A DNA stretch of 30,316 bases from contig JAZLIT010000201.1 of NCBI GenBank assembly GCA_045617525.1, forward strand, positions 1 to 30,316. The letters are read 5' to 3'. Of this stretch, positions 7,035 to 14,408 are shown in pieces. Position 1 is the first letter of the stretch. Every line of letters starts with the position of its first letter. The translations under genes were made by a program, and so were the position numbers. This DNA is from JAZLIT01 sp045617525 (GTDB taxonomy: Bacteria; Bacillota; Bacilli; Bacillales_A; Planococcaceae). Under the pieces are notes generated by a model. It had not been told where the DNA came from, did no database searches, and saw nothing but the letters and a program-made list of their open reading frames with translations.

Positions 7035-8222
7035 TTATAGATGCTCTAGTACTTCATAAATTTCATGGTTCGATGGCACATGTAGGAACATTCGCTGTCT
7101 TACAATTCTTGAAAGCTCTTTATCGATCATCGATGTCGCATAGTTTTCACGATTATCCGAAGCAAACATCGAACGTAACTCATCCTTCATATCATAGAAC
7201 GAATTAAAATCATGTAATGCCTGCTTTAGCTCTTCTTCATTCAAGACATAATCCTGCGCACGGATTAATAATACGTCATTAAAAATTTCTAGCATTTTTA
7301 CCGAATCGTCTTGAATGAATAAATCTAAAATTTTTGATGCAATACTTGTCATAATTACACTACCGATAATTAAACCGATAACACCACCGATTAAACTTAC
7401 AACTGCAGTACTTACAGAAGGTATCGTAAATCCAATGCCTCCGAAAATAAGCATCCCAATAATCCCACCAGTTACACTCGCAGACGTTTTCGTGATATTT
7501 TTAAAAAGTTGTTTAGGAGAAAGCTCTCCTTTTATTGCACGTGCAATATCAATCGTTGACATAACACCTGTTACAAGGGCGCCGGTTACTACATTGGCAT
7601 TTAGCATCATAATTGTCTTCTTTGCAATTGCTGAGCTTAACATCGCCTTTTTAGTCACTGTCGTCGCCATTTTTTTAGCAACGGCCTTCGTGCCATTTTG
7701 GACAACTTTCCCCGTAATTCCCGTACCTAAATCAAAATCTGTATTTATCGTATCAAGTTCATGAATAATGACATCTTCGGCGAATGACTCTCCGAAAATC
7801 GAAATGCCAGTATAAATTGCATTTTTAATCGCTGTTAAACGGTCTGCCCCGTTCCATTTACTTTGCGCAAATGAAATCGCCACACTCATACTAATTGCAG
7901 TCGCCGCTAACTCAATACGTCCATCTTCTTTCTGCACGATTTCATGGATATTTCCAGTCTTAGCGATATGACGAACTTGCGAATACGTGAAGGCACCTTT
8001 TTTAATAACGCCCGTTACTTGCTCTAGTGGTAGGCCGTACGTTTGCATGTGAGCAAGAATTGTCTCATACTGTTCAAACGGTACTTCGATTAAATTATTA
8101 CTCTTACTAGCATCTATAATAAATTGTTGTTGTTTTAAGCAATCTATAGTTTGAATTTCAGTTGGGAAATAGACATTCCAAATTGTAAATTCTGTTTTAT
8201 TTTTTCCAATCAAAGGTTCCAT
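7035..8222 (-). CDS. Uncharacterised protein with glycine-zipper membrane segment
   Basis: A 395-residue protein I cannot assign to a family. Residues 1-100 are soluble-like. Residues 105-230 are a string of Ala/Thr/Lys-rich amphipathic helices (KAVAKKMATTVTKKAMLSS). Residues 249-295 are strongly hydrophobic with closely spaced glycines (GGIIGMLIFGGIGF, IGGVIGLIIGSVI), the glycine-zipper pattern of membrane-inserting helical hairpins. Residues 300-395 are charged and helical. The layout resembles proteins that dock on or insert into membranes, and it differs from EcsC. The start ATG has GGAGG with good spacing. It has its own terminator on the downstream side and appears monocistronic. It is clearly a real gene, since codon use and the ribosome site agree with its neighbours. 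Confidence 0.8.
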   Translation of the reverse strand: MEPLIGKNKTEFTIWNVYFPTEIQTIDCLKQQQFIIDASKSNNLIEVPFEQYETILAHMQTYGLPLEQVTGVIKKGAFTYSQVRHIAKTGNIHEIVQKEDGRIELAATAISMSVAISFAQSKWNGADRLTAIKNAIYTGISIFGESFAEDVIIHELDTINTDFDLGTGITGKVVQNGTKAVAKKMATTVTKKAMLSSAIAKKTIMMLNANVVTGALVTGVMSTIDIARAIKGELSPKQLFKNITKTSASVTGGIIGMLIFGGIGFTIPSVSTAVVSLIGGVIGLIIGSVIMTSIASKILDLFIQDDSVKMLEIFNDVLLIRAQDYVLNEEELKQALHDFNSFYDMKDELRSMFASDNRENYATSMIDKELSRIVRQRMFLHVPSNHEIYEVLEHL

Positions 8223-8303
8223 TTTCTATCCTCCATTTTGCATACTTACATATCATAATCACCTTGACCTATGATGTACAGTATTTTTATTTGGAAAATA
8301 GAA

Positions 8304-8342
8304 GAGGCTTACACTGCGGGAAAAAAATACAGTGTAAGCCTT
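8304..8342 (-). terminator. Terminator after the enoyl-CoA hydratase gene
   Basis: Stem AAGGCTTACACTG / CAGTGTAAGCCT (minus strand) with a T-rich loop and a T-rich but interrupted tail. Confidence 0.75.
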
Positions 8343-8355
8343 CATTGTTTTTTAT

Positions 8356-9138
8356 TTATTTACCTTTAAATTCCGGCAATTTTTTTGCGATGAATGCTTG
8401 GATTCCTTCAAGGTGATCCGCAGTACCGCGCATTTTCGTTTGGCCACGTTCTTCCCCTTTTAACACAGCCTCTAAATGGGGCAAGTTTGCCTCATGCAGA
8501 ATTTTTTTCGTTTCAATCATCGCTAAAGTTGGCGCCGCTAAAATTTTTCCTACAATTTGATCGACCGTTGCTGCTGCAGCCTCGTCTGGTACACTGTAAT
8601 CAATTAATCCTAGTTCGAATGTTTCTTCGGCATTCATCACTTTGCCTTCCCAAATTAATTGTTTCGCTTTTACTGTTCCGACGCGTTCCTTCATAAAGAA
8701 GTGCCCACCACCATCTGGAACGAGCCCAATACCAATGAAATTCATCGCGAGCTTACTGGATTTTTCTGCAACAATAATATCACTACCTAACGCTAAGCTA
8801 AAGCCTAGTCCAGCTGCCGCACCGTGAATTTGCGCAACAGTAATCATTGGTAACGTATAATAAGCACGCACAAGTCGAGATATGTCGCCCATTATTCCTG
8901 CAAAATCATTTGGGTCACCTGATTGCAGCATCATTTTCACATCGCCGCCTGCAGAAAATACTTTCCCCGCTCCCTTGATGACTAATAATTGAACGCTTTC
9001 CTCTTTACGTAACGCTTCAAAGCAATCTGCTAATTCGCGCATCATTGTGAAATCCATCGCGTTCATTGCATTCGGACGATTTAGCGTTAATGTTGCCCGG
9101 CGGTCTGCCACCTCTAATTGAATTGTTGTATAGCCCAT
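8356..9138 (-). CDS. Enoyl-CoA hydratase/isomerase family protein
   Basis: Crotonase-fold enzyme, 260 residues, acting on acyl-CoA thioesters. The oxyanion-hole segments are visible at residues about 61-66 (FSAGGD) and 105-111 (HGAAAGL, followed by GFSLALGSDIIVA); the active-site loop reads FIGIGLVPDGGG (134-145), with Asp142 at a position that varies between hydratases and isomerases, so the exact reaction cannot be read off. B. subtilis has a paralog, yhaR, in the same chromosomal neighbourhood. GTG at 9147 is in frame, but AAGGGGTG lies 6 bases before the ATG at 9138. A palindrome overlapping a TATAAT box just upstream suggests repressor control. It lies 74 bases downstream of the FAD-dehydrogenase gene. 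Confidence 0.93.
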   Translation of the reverse strand: MGYTTIQLEVADRRATLTLNRPNAMNAMDFTMMRELADCFEALRKEESVQLLVIKGAGKVFSAGGDVKMMLQSGDPNDFAGIMGDISRLVRAYYTLPMITVAQIHGAAAGLGFSLALGSDIIVAEKSSKLAMNFIGIGLVPDGGGHFFMKERVGTVKAKQLIWEGKVMNAEETFELGLIDYSVPDEAAAATVDQIVGKILAAPTLAMIETKKILHEANLPHLEAVLKGEERGQTKMRGTADHLEGIQAFIAKKLPEFKGK

Positions 9139-9165
9139 AAATAGCACCCCTTTGCATATTTTAAA

Positions 9166-9186
9166 AATGAATATCTATTCATTATA
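9166..9186 (-). promoter_or_regulatory. -10 box with overlapping palindromic operator
   Basis: AATGAATATCTATTCATT (9166-9183) is a perfect 8-bp dyad with a 2-base centre. It overlaps a minus-strand TATAAT (complement of 9181-9186), 43 bases before the enoyl-CoA hydratase start. An operator here would block RNA polymerase. The TGAAT...ATTCA arms recall the style of TetR-family fatty-acid regulators such as B. subtilis FadR, but the spacing differs. Confidence 0.5.
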
Positions 9187-9212
9187 ATTCGCTAAATATA
9201 AGTAAATTCCTT

Positions 9213-10859
9213 TTATTTACTCAAATGACGTCCTACGGTGCGACCTGTAAATAAACAACCGCCTAAAAACGTCCCTTCTAATGAGCGGTATCCATGTACA
9301 CCGCCTCCACCAAAGCCAGACACCTCACCCGCAGCGTATAAACCTGATACTCGTTCGCCTGCTTCATTTAAGACCGCTCCCGTTAAATCTGTTTGAAGGC
9401 CACCTAATGTTTTACGTGTTAATAAATTCAAGCGAACGGCAATTAACGGTCCGCATGCTGGGTCTAAAATTTTATGCGGCTTTGCAACGCGAATAAATTT
9501 ATCTCCTATATAATTCCGTGCACCCCTTATCGCTGTCACTTGCGCATCTTTAGAAAATTTATTGTCTATTTCACGATCACGCGCTACAATTTGCTCCTTC
9601 AGTTGCCCGAAATCAATTAAATCTGAGCCCACTAATTGATTCATACCTGTCACTAATTCTTCTAATGTTTCAGCTATTATAAAGTCTTCCCCGTAATCCT
9701 TAAATGCTTGTACAGGTGCAGGTGGGCCAGGTAAAACTCGATTTAAGACATCCTTAATACTGCGATTTGTGAGGTCTGGATTTTGCTCAGAGCCTGATAG
9801 CGCAAACTCTTTCTCGATAATTTTTTCCGTTAAAACAAGCCATGAATAATCATAGCCCGAATTTTGGATTGCTTGTAATGTACTCAACGTATCAAAACCA
9901 GGGAAATCTGGTGCTGAAAAACGTTTTCCCGTTGCATCAAACCACACCGAAGACGGCCCAGCTAAAATTCGAATACCATGATTCGGCCAAATCGGATCCC
10001 AGTTCTTTATGCCCTCTGTGTAGTGCCACATACGATCACGATTAACAAGTCTTGCCCCTGCCTGCTTTGCAATACCAATCATTTTACCATCCACATATGC
10101 TGGCACCCCGCACACCATATTTTCAGGTGGGCTCCCTAAACGAGATGGCCAATTTTCACGTACAAGCTCTAGGTTTGCTCCAATTCCCCCACTTGCCACA
10201 ATAACCGCATCCCCGAAAAACTCAAAATTGCCAATTTCAACACGCGAACTTTCTTCTCCTCGTTTACCACCGCTCGGCTCAAGTACCTTACCGCGAATGC
10301 CAATCACCGCTCCGTTTTTAGTAATTAATTCTGTTACCTTATGGCGCGGCCTATACTCAATCTTGTTGTTTTTTGCAGCAGCCTCTACCTGTTTCGCAAA
10401 GGGCTCCACAATCCCTGGTCCTGTTCCCCAAACAATATGGAAGCGCGGCACTGAGTTACCGTGCCCATCAGCCAAAGATCCTCCTCGCTCAGCCCACCCC
10501 ACTACTGGGAAAAAGCTTATCCCTTTCGATTTTAACCATGACCGCTTTTCCCTAGCAGCAAATTCCACATACGCCTTCGCCCATTCATAGCCCCATCTAT
10601 CCTCATCCTCTATTCGATCAAATCCAGCTGTTCCTAGCCAATTTTGCCATGCCAACTCATGTGAATCCTTAATACCTAACCTCCTTTGCTCAGGTGAATC
10701 CACTAAAAATAACCCCCCAAATGACCAAAACGCTTGCCCACCAATTGACTCTGGTCCTTCTTGATCCACCAATAAAATACGTTTCCCAGCATCAATTAAC
10801 TCACACGCAGCTGTCAATCCTGCTAGTCCAGCTCCAACGATTATTACGTCATAATTCAA
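9213..10859 (-). CDS. FAD-binding dehydrogenase (KsdD/fumarate reductase flavoprotein-like)
   Basis: 548 residues. The N-terminus has the Rossmann dinucleotide motif DVIIVGAGLAGLTAACEL (GxGxxG at residues 9-14) followed by the Asp (LLVDQEG) that binds the FAD ribose. GGQAFWSFGGLF and GGIGANLELV are typical of the fumarate reductase/3-ketosteroid-delta-1-dehydrogenase flavoprotein fold, and the C-terminal GGLQTDLTGAVL...GLYAAGEVSGFGGGGVHGYRS is the second FAD-contacting block. The family is usually annotated 'FAD-binding dehydrogenase'; the substrate is unknown. The start is TTG at 10859 with AAAGGGGGA about 9 bases upstream. The enoyl-CoA hydratase gene follows on the same strand after 74 bases, but a -10/operator lies in that gap, so they may be separately controlled. 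Confidence 0.93.
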   Translation of the reverse strand: MNYDVIIVGAGLAGLTAACELIDAGKRILLVDQEGPESIGGQAFWSFGGLFLVDSPEQRRLGIKDSHELAWQNWLGTAGFDRIEDEDRWGYEWAKAYVEFAAREKRSWLKSKGISFFPVVGWAERGGSLADGHGNSVPRFHIVWGTGPGIVEPFAKQVEAAAKNNKIEYRPRHKVTELITKNGAVIGIRGKVLEPSGGKRGEESSRVEIGNFEFFGDAVIVASGGIGANLELVRENWPSRLGSPPENMVCGVPAYVDGKMIGIAKQAGARLVNRDRMWHYTEGIKNWDPIWPNHGIRILAGPSSVWFDATGKRFSAPDFPGFDTLSTLQAIQNSGYDYSWLVLTEKIIEKEFALSGSEQNPDLTNRSIKDVLNRVLPGPPAPVQAFKDYGEDFIIAETLEELVTGMNQLVGSDLIDFGQLKEQIVARDREIDNKFSKDAQVTAIRGARNYIGDKFIRVAKPHKILDPACGPLIAVRLNLLTRKTLGGLQTDLTGAVLNEAGERVSGLYAAGEVSGFGGGGVHGYRSLEGTFLGGCLFTGRTVGRHLSK

Positions 10860-11109
10860 GCTCCAGTCCCCCTTTGTTGTTTTATATTACTTCATTCGAT
10901 CCACATAAAAATTACCCTCTTTTCATCTCTAATTTTCCATATGAATTTTAGAGAAATCCCCTCATATCCTACTAATATACAGACAGAAAACGCTTTCATC
11001 ATTAAAAACCGAAATACGAACTATAATCAAAACAGAATCAACAACGTTCGTGATTTATTAGTTTTTCTATTTTTAACCAGTTGTAATTTATGTTTTTTTA
11101 AATTAATAA
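10860..11109. other. AT-rich divergent intergenic region
   Basis: About 250 bases between the FAD dehydrogenase start and the serA promoter. I see no convincing gene, dyad or RNA motif; an open frame at 10941-11138 lacks a ribosome site and runs over the serA -35/-10. Confidence 0.6.
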
Positions 11110-11139
11110 TTGACAATACCGAACTATCGGGATTATGAT
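11110..11139 (+). promoter_or_regulatory. Vegetative promoter of the serA leader
   Basis: Perfect -35 TTGACA (11110-11115) and -10 TATGAT (11134-11139) with an 18-base spacer. Transcription would start near 11146, just before the T-box leader. Confidence 0.8.
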
Positions 11140-11165
11140 AGGTTTACATTCAAATTATTTAAATA

Positions 11166-11420
11166 TTGCGACGGAGACATGCTTTTTGACCGGAAATTTA
11201 AGAGAGCTGATGGTTGGTGCGAATCAGTATTGACGGCAAAATAGTTCCACTTCTGAATAGATTAGCTGAATTAGTAGTAGGTTAATCCGTTTCGTGCACG
11301 TTACGCATATGCTTAAGGTTGCGCAATTTCAGCGTAACGAATAAGGGTGGTACCGCGAACTCATTTTCCCAGCTCTTCGCCCCTTACATTTCTATGTGAG
11401 GGGTGGGGAGCTTTTATTTT
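11166..11420 (+). promoter_or_regulatory. Serine T-box riboswitch (tRNA-sensing leader) of serA
   Basis: The canonical T-box AGGGTGGTACCGCG is at 11344-11357. Upstream lies a Stem I with GAGAGC at 11202 and a specifier region AGTTCCACTTCTGAA at 11243-11257, in which TCC (11246-11248), followed by the usual A, reads as a serine codon. Uncharged tRNA-Ser would bind both the specifier and the UGGN bulge and stabilise the antiterminator, turning serA on when serine is scarce. The competing terminator follows at 11370-11420. The N of UGGN is U, which would pair only by wobble with the G discriminator usual in bacterial tRNA-Ser. Confidence 0.93.
11370..11420 (+). terminator. T-box-controlled terminator
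   Basis: Stem built from AGCTC...CCCCTTACAT and ATGTGAGGGG...GGGAGCT (mostly paired) followed by TTTTATTTTTT. Its 5' arm lies just after the T-box antiterminator sequence, as expected of the alternative structure. Confidence 0.88.
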
Positions 11421-11473
11421 TTCATACAGCTTTAAAAAACACATATTTTTTAATAAAGGGAGAGAATTTAACA

Positions 11474-13096
11474 ATGGCAACTGAACTAATCGAAAAGGCA
11501 ACAAACACAATTAATATATTTATCGCAGATCCACTAAGTGATGATGGAATTCAACCATTACGTGACGAAACTAATTTAAATCTAAACTTAATTATTGATA
11601 CAGGCTTATCACAGGAAGAATTAATTTCTAAAATTGCAGATGTGCATGTACTCCTTGTGCGTAGCCAAACGACTGTAACACGTGAAGTTATTGCTGCTGC
11701 GAAAAACTTAAAATTAATCGGACGTGCTGGTGTAGGCGTTGATAATATTGATTTACCTGCTGCAACTGAACACGGAATCATTGTAGTAAATGCGCCAGAT
11801 GGCAACACAAACTCTGCAGCTGAACATACAATTGCCATGATGACATCTCTTGCTCGTCATATCCCTCAAGCTTTTAACACATTGAAAAACGGTAAATGGG
11901 ACCGTAAGTCATACGTTGGCGTTGAGCTTAAAAATAAAACATTAGGCGTTGTTGGTTTTGGTCGTATTGGCGTTGAGGTAGCTTACCGTGCAAAAGGCTC
12001 TCGTATGAACGTAATGGCATATGACCCATTCCTATCTGAGGATCGTGCTGCAGAACTTGGTGTCACAAAAGCTACAGTTGAGGAAATTTGCGCAGTTGCG
12101 GATTTCATTACAGTTCACACTCCTTTATTACCTGAAACACGTAACCTTATCAATAAAGAAAAATTCGCAATGATGAAAGACGGCGTACGCATTATTAACT
12201 GTGCACGAGGCGGAATCATTAATGAAGACGATTTATATGATGCAATCGTCAAAGGTAAAGTAGCTGGGGCAGCGCTTGACGTATTCGTGGAAGAGCCTGC
12301 AACAGATCATAAATTGCTTACATTAGCTCAAGTTATTGCTACACCTCATCTTGGTGCTTCAACGATTGAGGCACAAGAATCTGTAGCAGTTGATGTTTCT
12401 AATGATATTATTAAATTCTTTAACACAGGTACAGTTACAAACCCAGTAAATATGCCTTCTATCCCGAAAGAAAAGCTTGCTGAAGTTGAGCCATTCTTTG
12501 CACTTGCTGAAAAGCTTGGTAAATTCCTAATCCAAGTAACTACTGGTGCTATCCAAGAATTAAATATTTCTTATGCAGGTGAAGTAGCACACTTTGATGT
12601 TCGTCCATTAACTTCAAATGCAATTAAAGGGCTTCTTTCAACAAATCACGGAACGCACGTAAATAATGTAAACGCGCGCTACCTAGCTGAACGTGTTGGG
12701 ATGAAAATCCATGAACACAAAACAACTTCGGCAAAAGGTTTCACGAACTTAGTGACAGTTGAAATTAAAACAGATAAGGAAACGCATTCTGTAGCTGGTA
12801 CGCTTCTTAACGGCCTAGGAGCTCGTATCGTAAAAGTGGAAGGCTTCGTTGTTGATGTTAAACCAGAAGGCAATTACCTTTATATTAAAAACCAAGACAA
12901 ACCAGGATCAATTGGCCGCGTAGCCACAAAATTAGCTGAAAGCCAGATTAATATAGCGACAATGCAAGTAGGTCGCGACGTAATCGGAGGCTCTGCTATT
13001 ATGATGCTAGGTGTCGATAACGATCTTACAGCAGATGAATTAGCAGCTGTTGCAACACTTGAAAATATTGATGAAGTAAAATCAATTACACTTTAA
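11474..13096 (+). CDS. serA: D-3-phosphoglycerate dehydrogenase SerA
   Basis: NAD-dependent enzyme catalysing the first committed step of serine synthesis (3-phosphoglycerate to 3-phosphohydroxypyruvate). Its 540 residues comprise the substrate-binding domain (about 14-110 and 300-330), the NAD domain with GFGRIG (161-166), the catalytic Arg245 (NCARGG), Glu274 and His292 (TPHLGAST), then the intervening ASB domain and a C-terminal ACT domain (about 465-540: IKNQDKPGSIGRVATKLAE) for serine feedback. The ATG at 11474 has AAAGGGAGAG upstream; the frame extends 26 codons further but that part lies in the terminator. Expression is expected to follow tRNA-Ser charging through the T-box leader. Confidence 0.98.
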   Translation: MATELIEKATNTINIFIADPLSDDGIQPLRDETNLNLNLIIDTGLSQEELISKIADVHVLLVRSQTTVTREVIAAAKNLKLIGRAGVGVDNIDLPAATEHGIIVVNAPDGNTNSAAEHTIAMMTSLARHIPQAFNTLKNGKWDRKSYVGVELKNKTLGVVGFGRIGVEVAYRAKGSRMNVMAYDPFLSEDRAAELGVTKATVEEICAVADFITVHTPLLPETRNLINKEKFAMMKDGVRIINCARGGIINEDDLYDAIVKGKVAGAALDVFVEEPATDHKLLTLAQVIATPHLGASTIEAQESVAVDVSNDIIKFFNTGTVTNPVNMPSIPKEKLAEVEPFFALAEKLGKFLIQVTTGAIQELNISYAGEVAHFDVRPLTSNAIKGLLSTNHGTHVNNVNARYLAERVGMKIHEHKTTSAKGFTNLVTVEIKTDKETHSVAGTLLNGLGARIVKVEGFVVDVKPEGNYLYIKNQDKPGSIGRVATKLAESQINIATMQVGRDVIGGSAIMMLGVDNDLTADELAAVATLENIDEVKSITL

Positions 13097-13110
13097 TTTT
13101 CATTACATTA

Positions 13111-13153
13111 AAAAAGAACTACTTGGCTTGTAAAAATGCTGAGTAGTTCTTTT
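13111..13153. terminator. Terminator after serA
   Basis: Stem AAAAGAACTACT(tggc) / (gctg)AGTAGTTCTTTT with a T-rich tail; it may also serve the convergent gene at 13173-13535. Confidence 0.85.
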
Positions 13154-13172
13154 CTATATATATGATTTCATC

Positions 13173-13535
13173 TTATTTATTTAGAAATAAGAATGATAAA
13201 TATTCTTCTGTTTCGGGAATCTCGGCAATTTGATTTGACGTGAAATCAATATTTTGCGCTACGGCTAACCCAACGACTACGACTAAAAAGAAAATGCCAA
13301 TACCTATTAACGCGGATAACATTTGGTGTACTTTTTTCATTTCTACATTTGAGTCATATTTCGTCCTTTTACGTGTCATTTGGAGTAACCTCTGTTCATT
13401 TTGCGGTTTCTTTAAGACGTAAGCACAGGTTTTGCATAAATAGGATATATGCTCATTTGTGTTTACTTGGACAATTGAGATTTGGTCATGCGATCGATTA
13501 CAATTTTCACATGTGCATGGATATGTTGTGTTCAT
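13173..13535 (-). CDS. Zinc-ribbon-like membrane protein, unknown function
   Basis: 120 residues. The N-terminal part has four cysteines arranged as two pairs (CENC at residues 9-12 and CKTC at 34-37, with an extra Cys7), consistent with a small zinc-binding module. A basic stretch (QMTRKRTKYD) is followed by one membrane segment (about residues 74-94, ALIGIGIFFLVVVVGLAVA) and a short acidic tail. A cytoplasmic zinc knob tethered to the membrane could suit a regulatory or protein-interaction role, but no family is recognised. The ribosome binding site GGGAGG with about 9-base spacing supports the ATG. Confidence 0.75.
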   Translation of the reverse strand: MNTTYPCTCENCNRSHDQISIVQVNTNEHISYLCKTCAYVLKKPQNEQRLLQMTRKRTKYDSNVEMKKVHQMLSALIGIGIFFLVVVVGLAVAQNIDFTSNQIAEIPETEEYLSFLFLNK

Positions 13536-13727
13536 GTAGATCGCCTCCCTTAGATTCTGATTGATATTATTATACGATACATTATCAGAAAATTCACGCT
13601 AAATAATTTATTTTTCTTTGTTATAAAAAAGAGGCTATGTTAAATGGGCTAAGTATGCAGATTTTATTCAGAGCGTGAGCCATTACATTGTTAAAACCTT
13701 GTTAAAAAACAATTGGGCATAAAAACT

Positions 13728-13749
13728 GGTCCTACGTCAAATGTTGGGG
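13728..13749 (+). repeat. Terminal inverted repeat of the ISL3 remnant (transposase 3' end)
   Basis: Begins GGTCCTAC and ends TGTTGGGG; pairs imperfectly with the copy at 14138-14159. Most differences are transitions, as expected after decay. The base-for-base neighbour TAAAAACT is the left target duplication. Confidence 0.6.
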
Positions 13750-13799
13750 TGTACCTAAAATTAGTCATTGATTTCAGTAGACCCTTTCTCACGAAAGGC

Positions 13800-13945
13800 G
13801 TTGATTGGAGCTCCGTGGGCCCGACGCTTTTCTGGGGGCACGGCTCCAACTAACTAATTCCTGCCTTTACGGAGGCAGAAAATTAGTGGATTTTCCGCAC
13901 GTGCTAATCCCCTGGAAGTCGCGGGCCCCCTCCGCTCCAATCAAC
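13800..13945. repeat. GC-rich palindromic intergenic repeat
   Basis: A 146-bp element with perfect 12-bp terminal inverted repeats (GTTGATTGGAGC at 13800-13811, GCTCCAATCAAC at 13934-13945), inner GGGCCC blocks (13817-13822 and 13923-13928), and a nested hairpin ACTAATT-C-CTGCCT / AGGCAG-AA-AATTAGT (13853-13887). It is far richer in GC than the DNA around it. Similar dispersed elements beginning GTTGATTGGAGCG are, as I recall, common between genes in Lysinibacillus and related Bacillales. It probably moves or spreads as a non-autonomous element or acts as a folded structure. Confidence 0.75.
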
Positions 13946-14103
13946 GAGCACTATCTAAGGTGATTCGCGCGCGTTTTGCTTTAAAATGCTTATGCTTTCT
14001 AAATTCATAAGCATTCTTTTTAATAACCTTTGAAGTATTATTAATTCCTAATTTTAATTGTTTTAACGCCACAAGAGGGACAAACCTTTTCTGTCAGCCA
14101 TTC
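13941..14103 (-). pseudogene. ISL3-type transposase fragments
   Basis: Two pieces in different frames. From 14048 down to 13941 the frame reads GINNTSKVIKKNAYEFR then KHKHFKAKRARI, which matches the C-terminal end of ISL3 transposases (EGINN.IKVIKRNAYGFRNF..FR.RI in the family); it ends in a stop inside the GC-rich repeat. Just upstream (14103 to 14041) another frame reads EWLTEKVCPSCGVKTIKIRN and stops; its CPxCG looks like the zinc ribbon near the N-terminus of the same family. The catalytic middle is missing, so this is a deletion relic. I am fairly sure of the C-terminal piece and much less sure of the N-terminal one. Confidence 0.6.
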
Positions 14104-14137
14104 AAGTATATAAAAAAGTGTAATTTATATATGAAAT

Positions 14138-14159
14138 CCCCAACAAATAGTATAGAGCC
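14138..14159 (-). repeat. Terminal inverted repeat of the ISL3 remnant (transposase 5' end)
   Basis: Minus strand begins GGCTCTATACTA and ends TTGTTGGGG. GGCTCT at the tip is the usual start of ISL3 ends. Adjacent AAAAAACT (14160-14167) is the right target duplication. Confidence 0.6.
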
Positions 14160-14178
14160 AAAAAACTGTATATGAATA

Positions 14179-14226
14179 AAATAAAGAAAAACACTTAAAA
14201 CATTGATATAATAATGTTTTAAGTGT
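14179..14226 (-). terminator. Terminator-like hairpin downstream of the DinB-like gene
   Basis: Perfect 14-bp stem ACACTTAAAACATT (14191-14204) / AATGTTTTAAGTGT (14213-14226) with an 8-base loop, followed on the minus strand by a T-rich run. It lies about 180 bases past the DinB-like stop. The stretch between (14227-14408) is AT-rich and holds no gene I can support. Confidence 0.65.
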
Positions 14227-14408
14227 CTCTTATTGTGTCCCTATACTTTTATTATAAAATTTCATTATTCTTGTCCTTTAAAATTGGAAATTTCCGGCAA
14301 TTGTTAAGCGCCTATTTTATTTAGAAAATCTTTTATTTAGCAAAGCTTGTTCTGTCCCACCTTTAAACTAATACTGGACTTAATTTCTTTTGCTTACTCC
14401 CCTTTAGT

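Larger units (their letters stand above)
13728..14159 (-). mobile_element. Decayed, internally deleted ISL3-family insertion sequence
   Basis: A 432-bp remnant bounded by imperfect terminal inverted repeats (13728-13749 and 14138-14159, 14 of 22 positions paired, with the innermost TGTTGGGG perfect) and flanked by an 8-bp target duplication with one mismatch (TAAAAACT at 13720-13727, AAAAAACT at 14160-14167). Duplications of 8 bp are typical of ISL3. Inside, on the minus strand, lie the end of an ISL3-type transposase and a short possible zinc-ribbon piece from its beginning, with most of the gene missing. A GC-rich repeat occupies 13800-13945. The element cannot move by itself. Confidence 0.65.

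Noticed and set aside
7315..7764. A 149-codon frame on the plus strand
   Set aside because: It is antisense to the hydrophobic part of the 395-residue protein and lacks a ribosome site.
7035..8222. Assignment of the 395-residue protein as EcsC
   Set aside because: It lies in the neighbourhood where ecs genes occur in B. subtilis, but the sequence shows no EcsC-like features that I recognise and no ecsAB genes are present.
10941..11138. A 65-codon open frame upstream of serA
   Set aside because: No ribosome site, and it overlaps the strong TTGACA/TATGAT promoter of the T-box leader; composition is that of AT-rich intergenic DNA.
11396..11473. N-terminal extension of SerA
   Set aside because: It would begin inside the T-box terminator; the ATG at 11474 with AAAGGGAGAG is the credible start.
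14227..14300. Possible end of a second insertion sequence near the 14-bp hairpin downstream of DinB
   Set aside because: No transposase similarity, matching end or target duplication could be found; a minus-strand terminator is the simpler reading.
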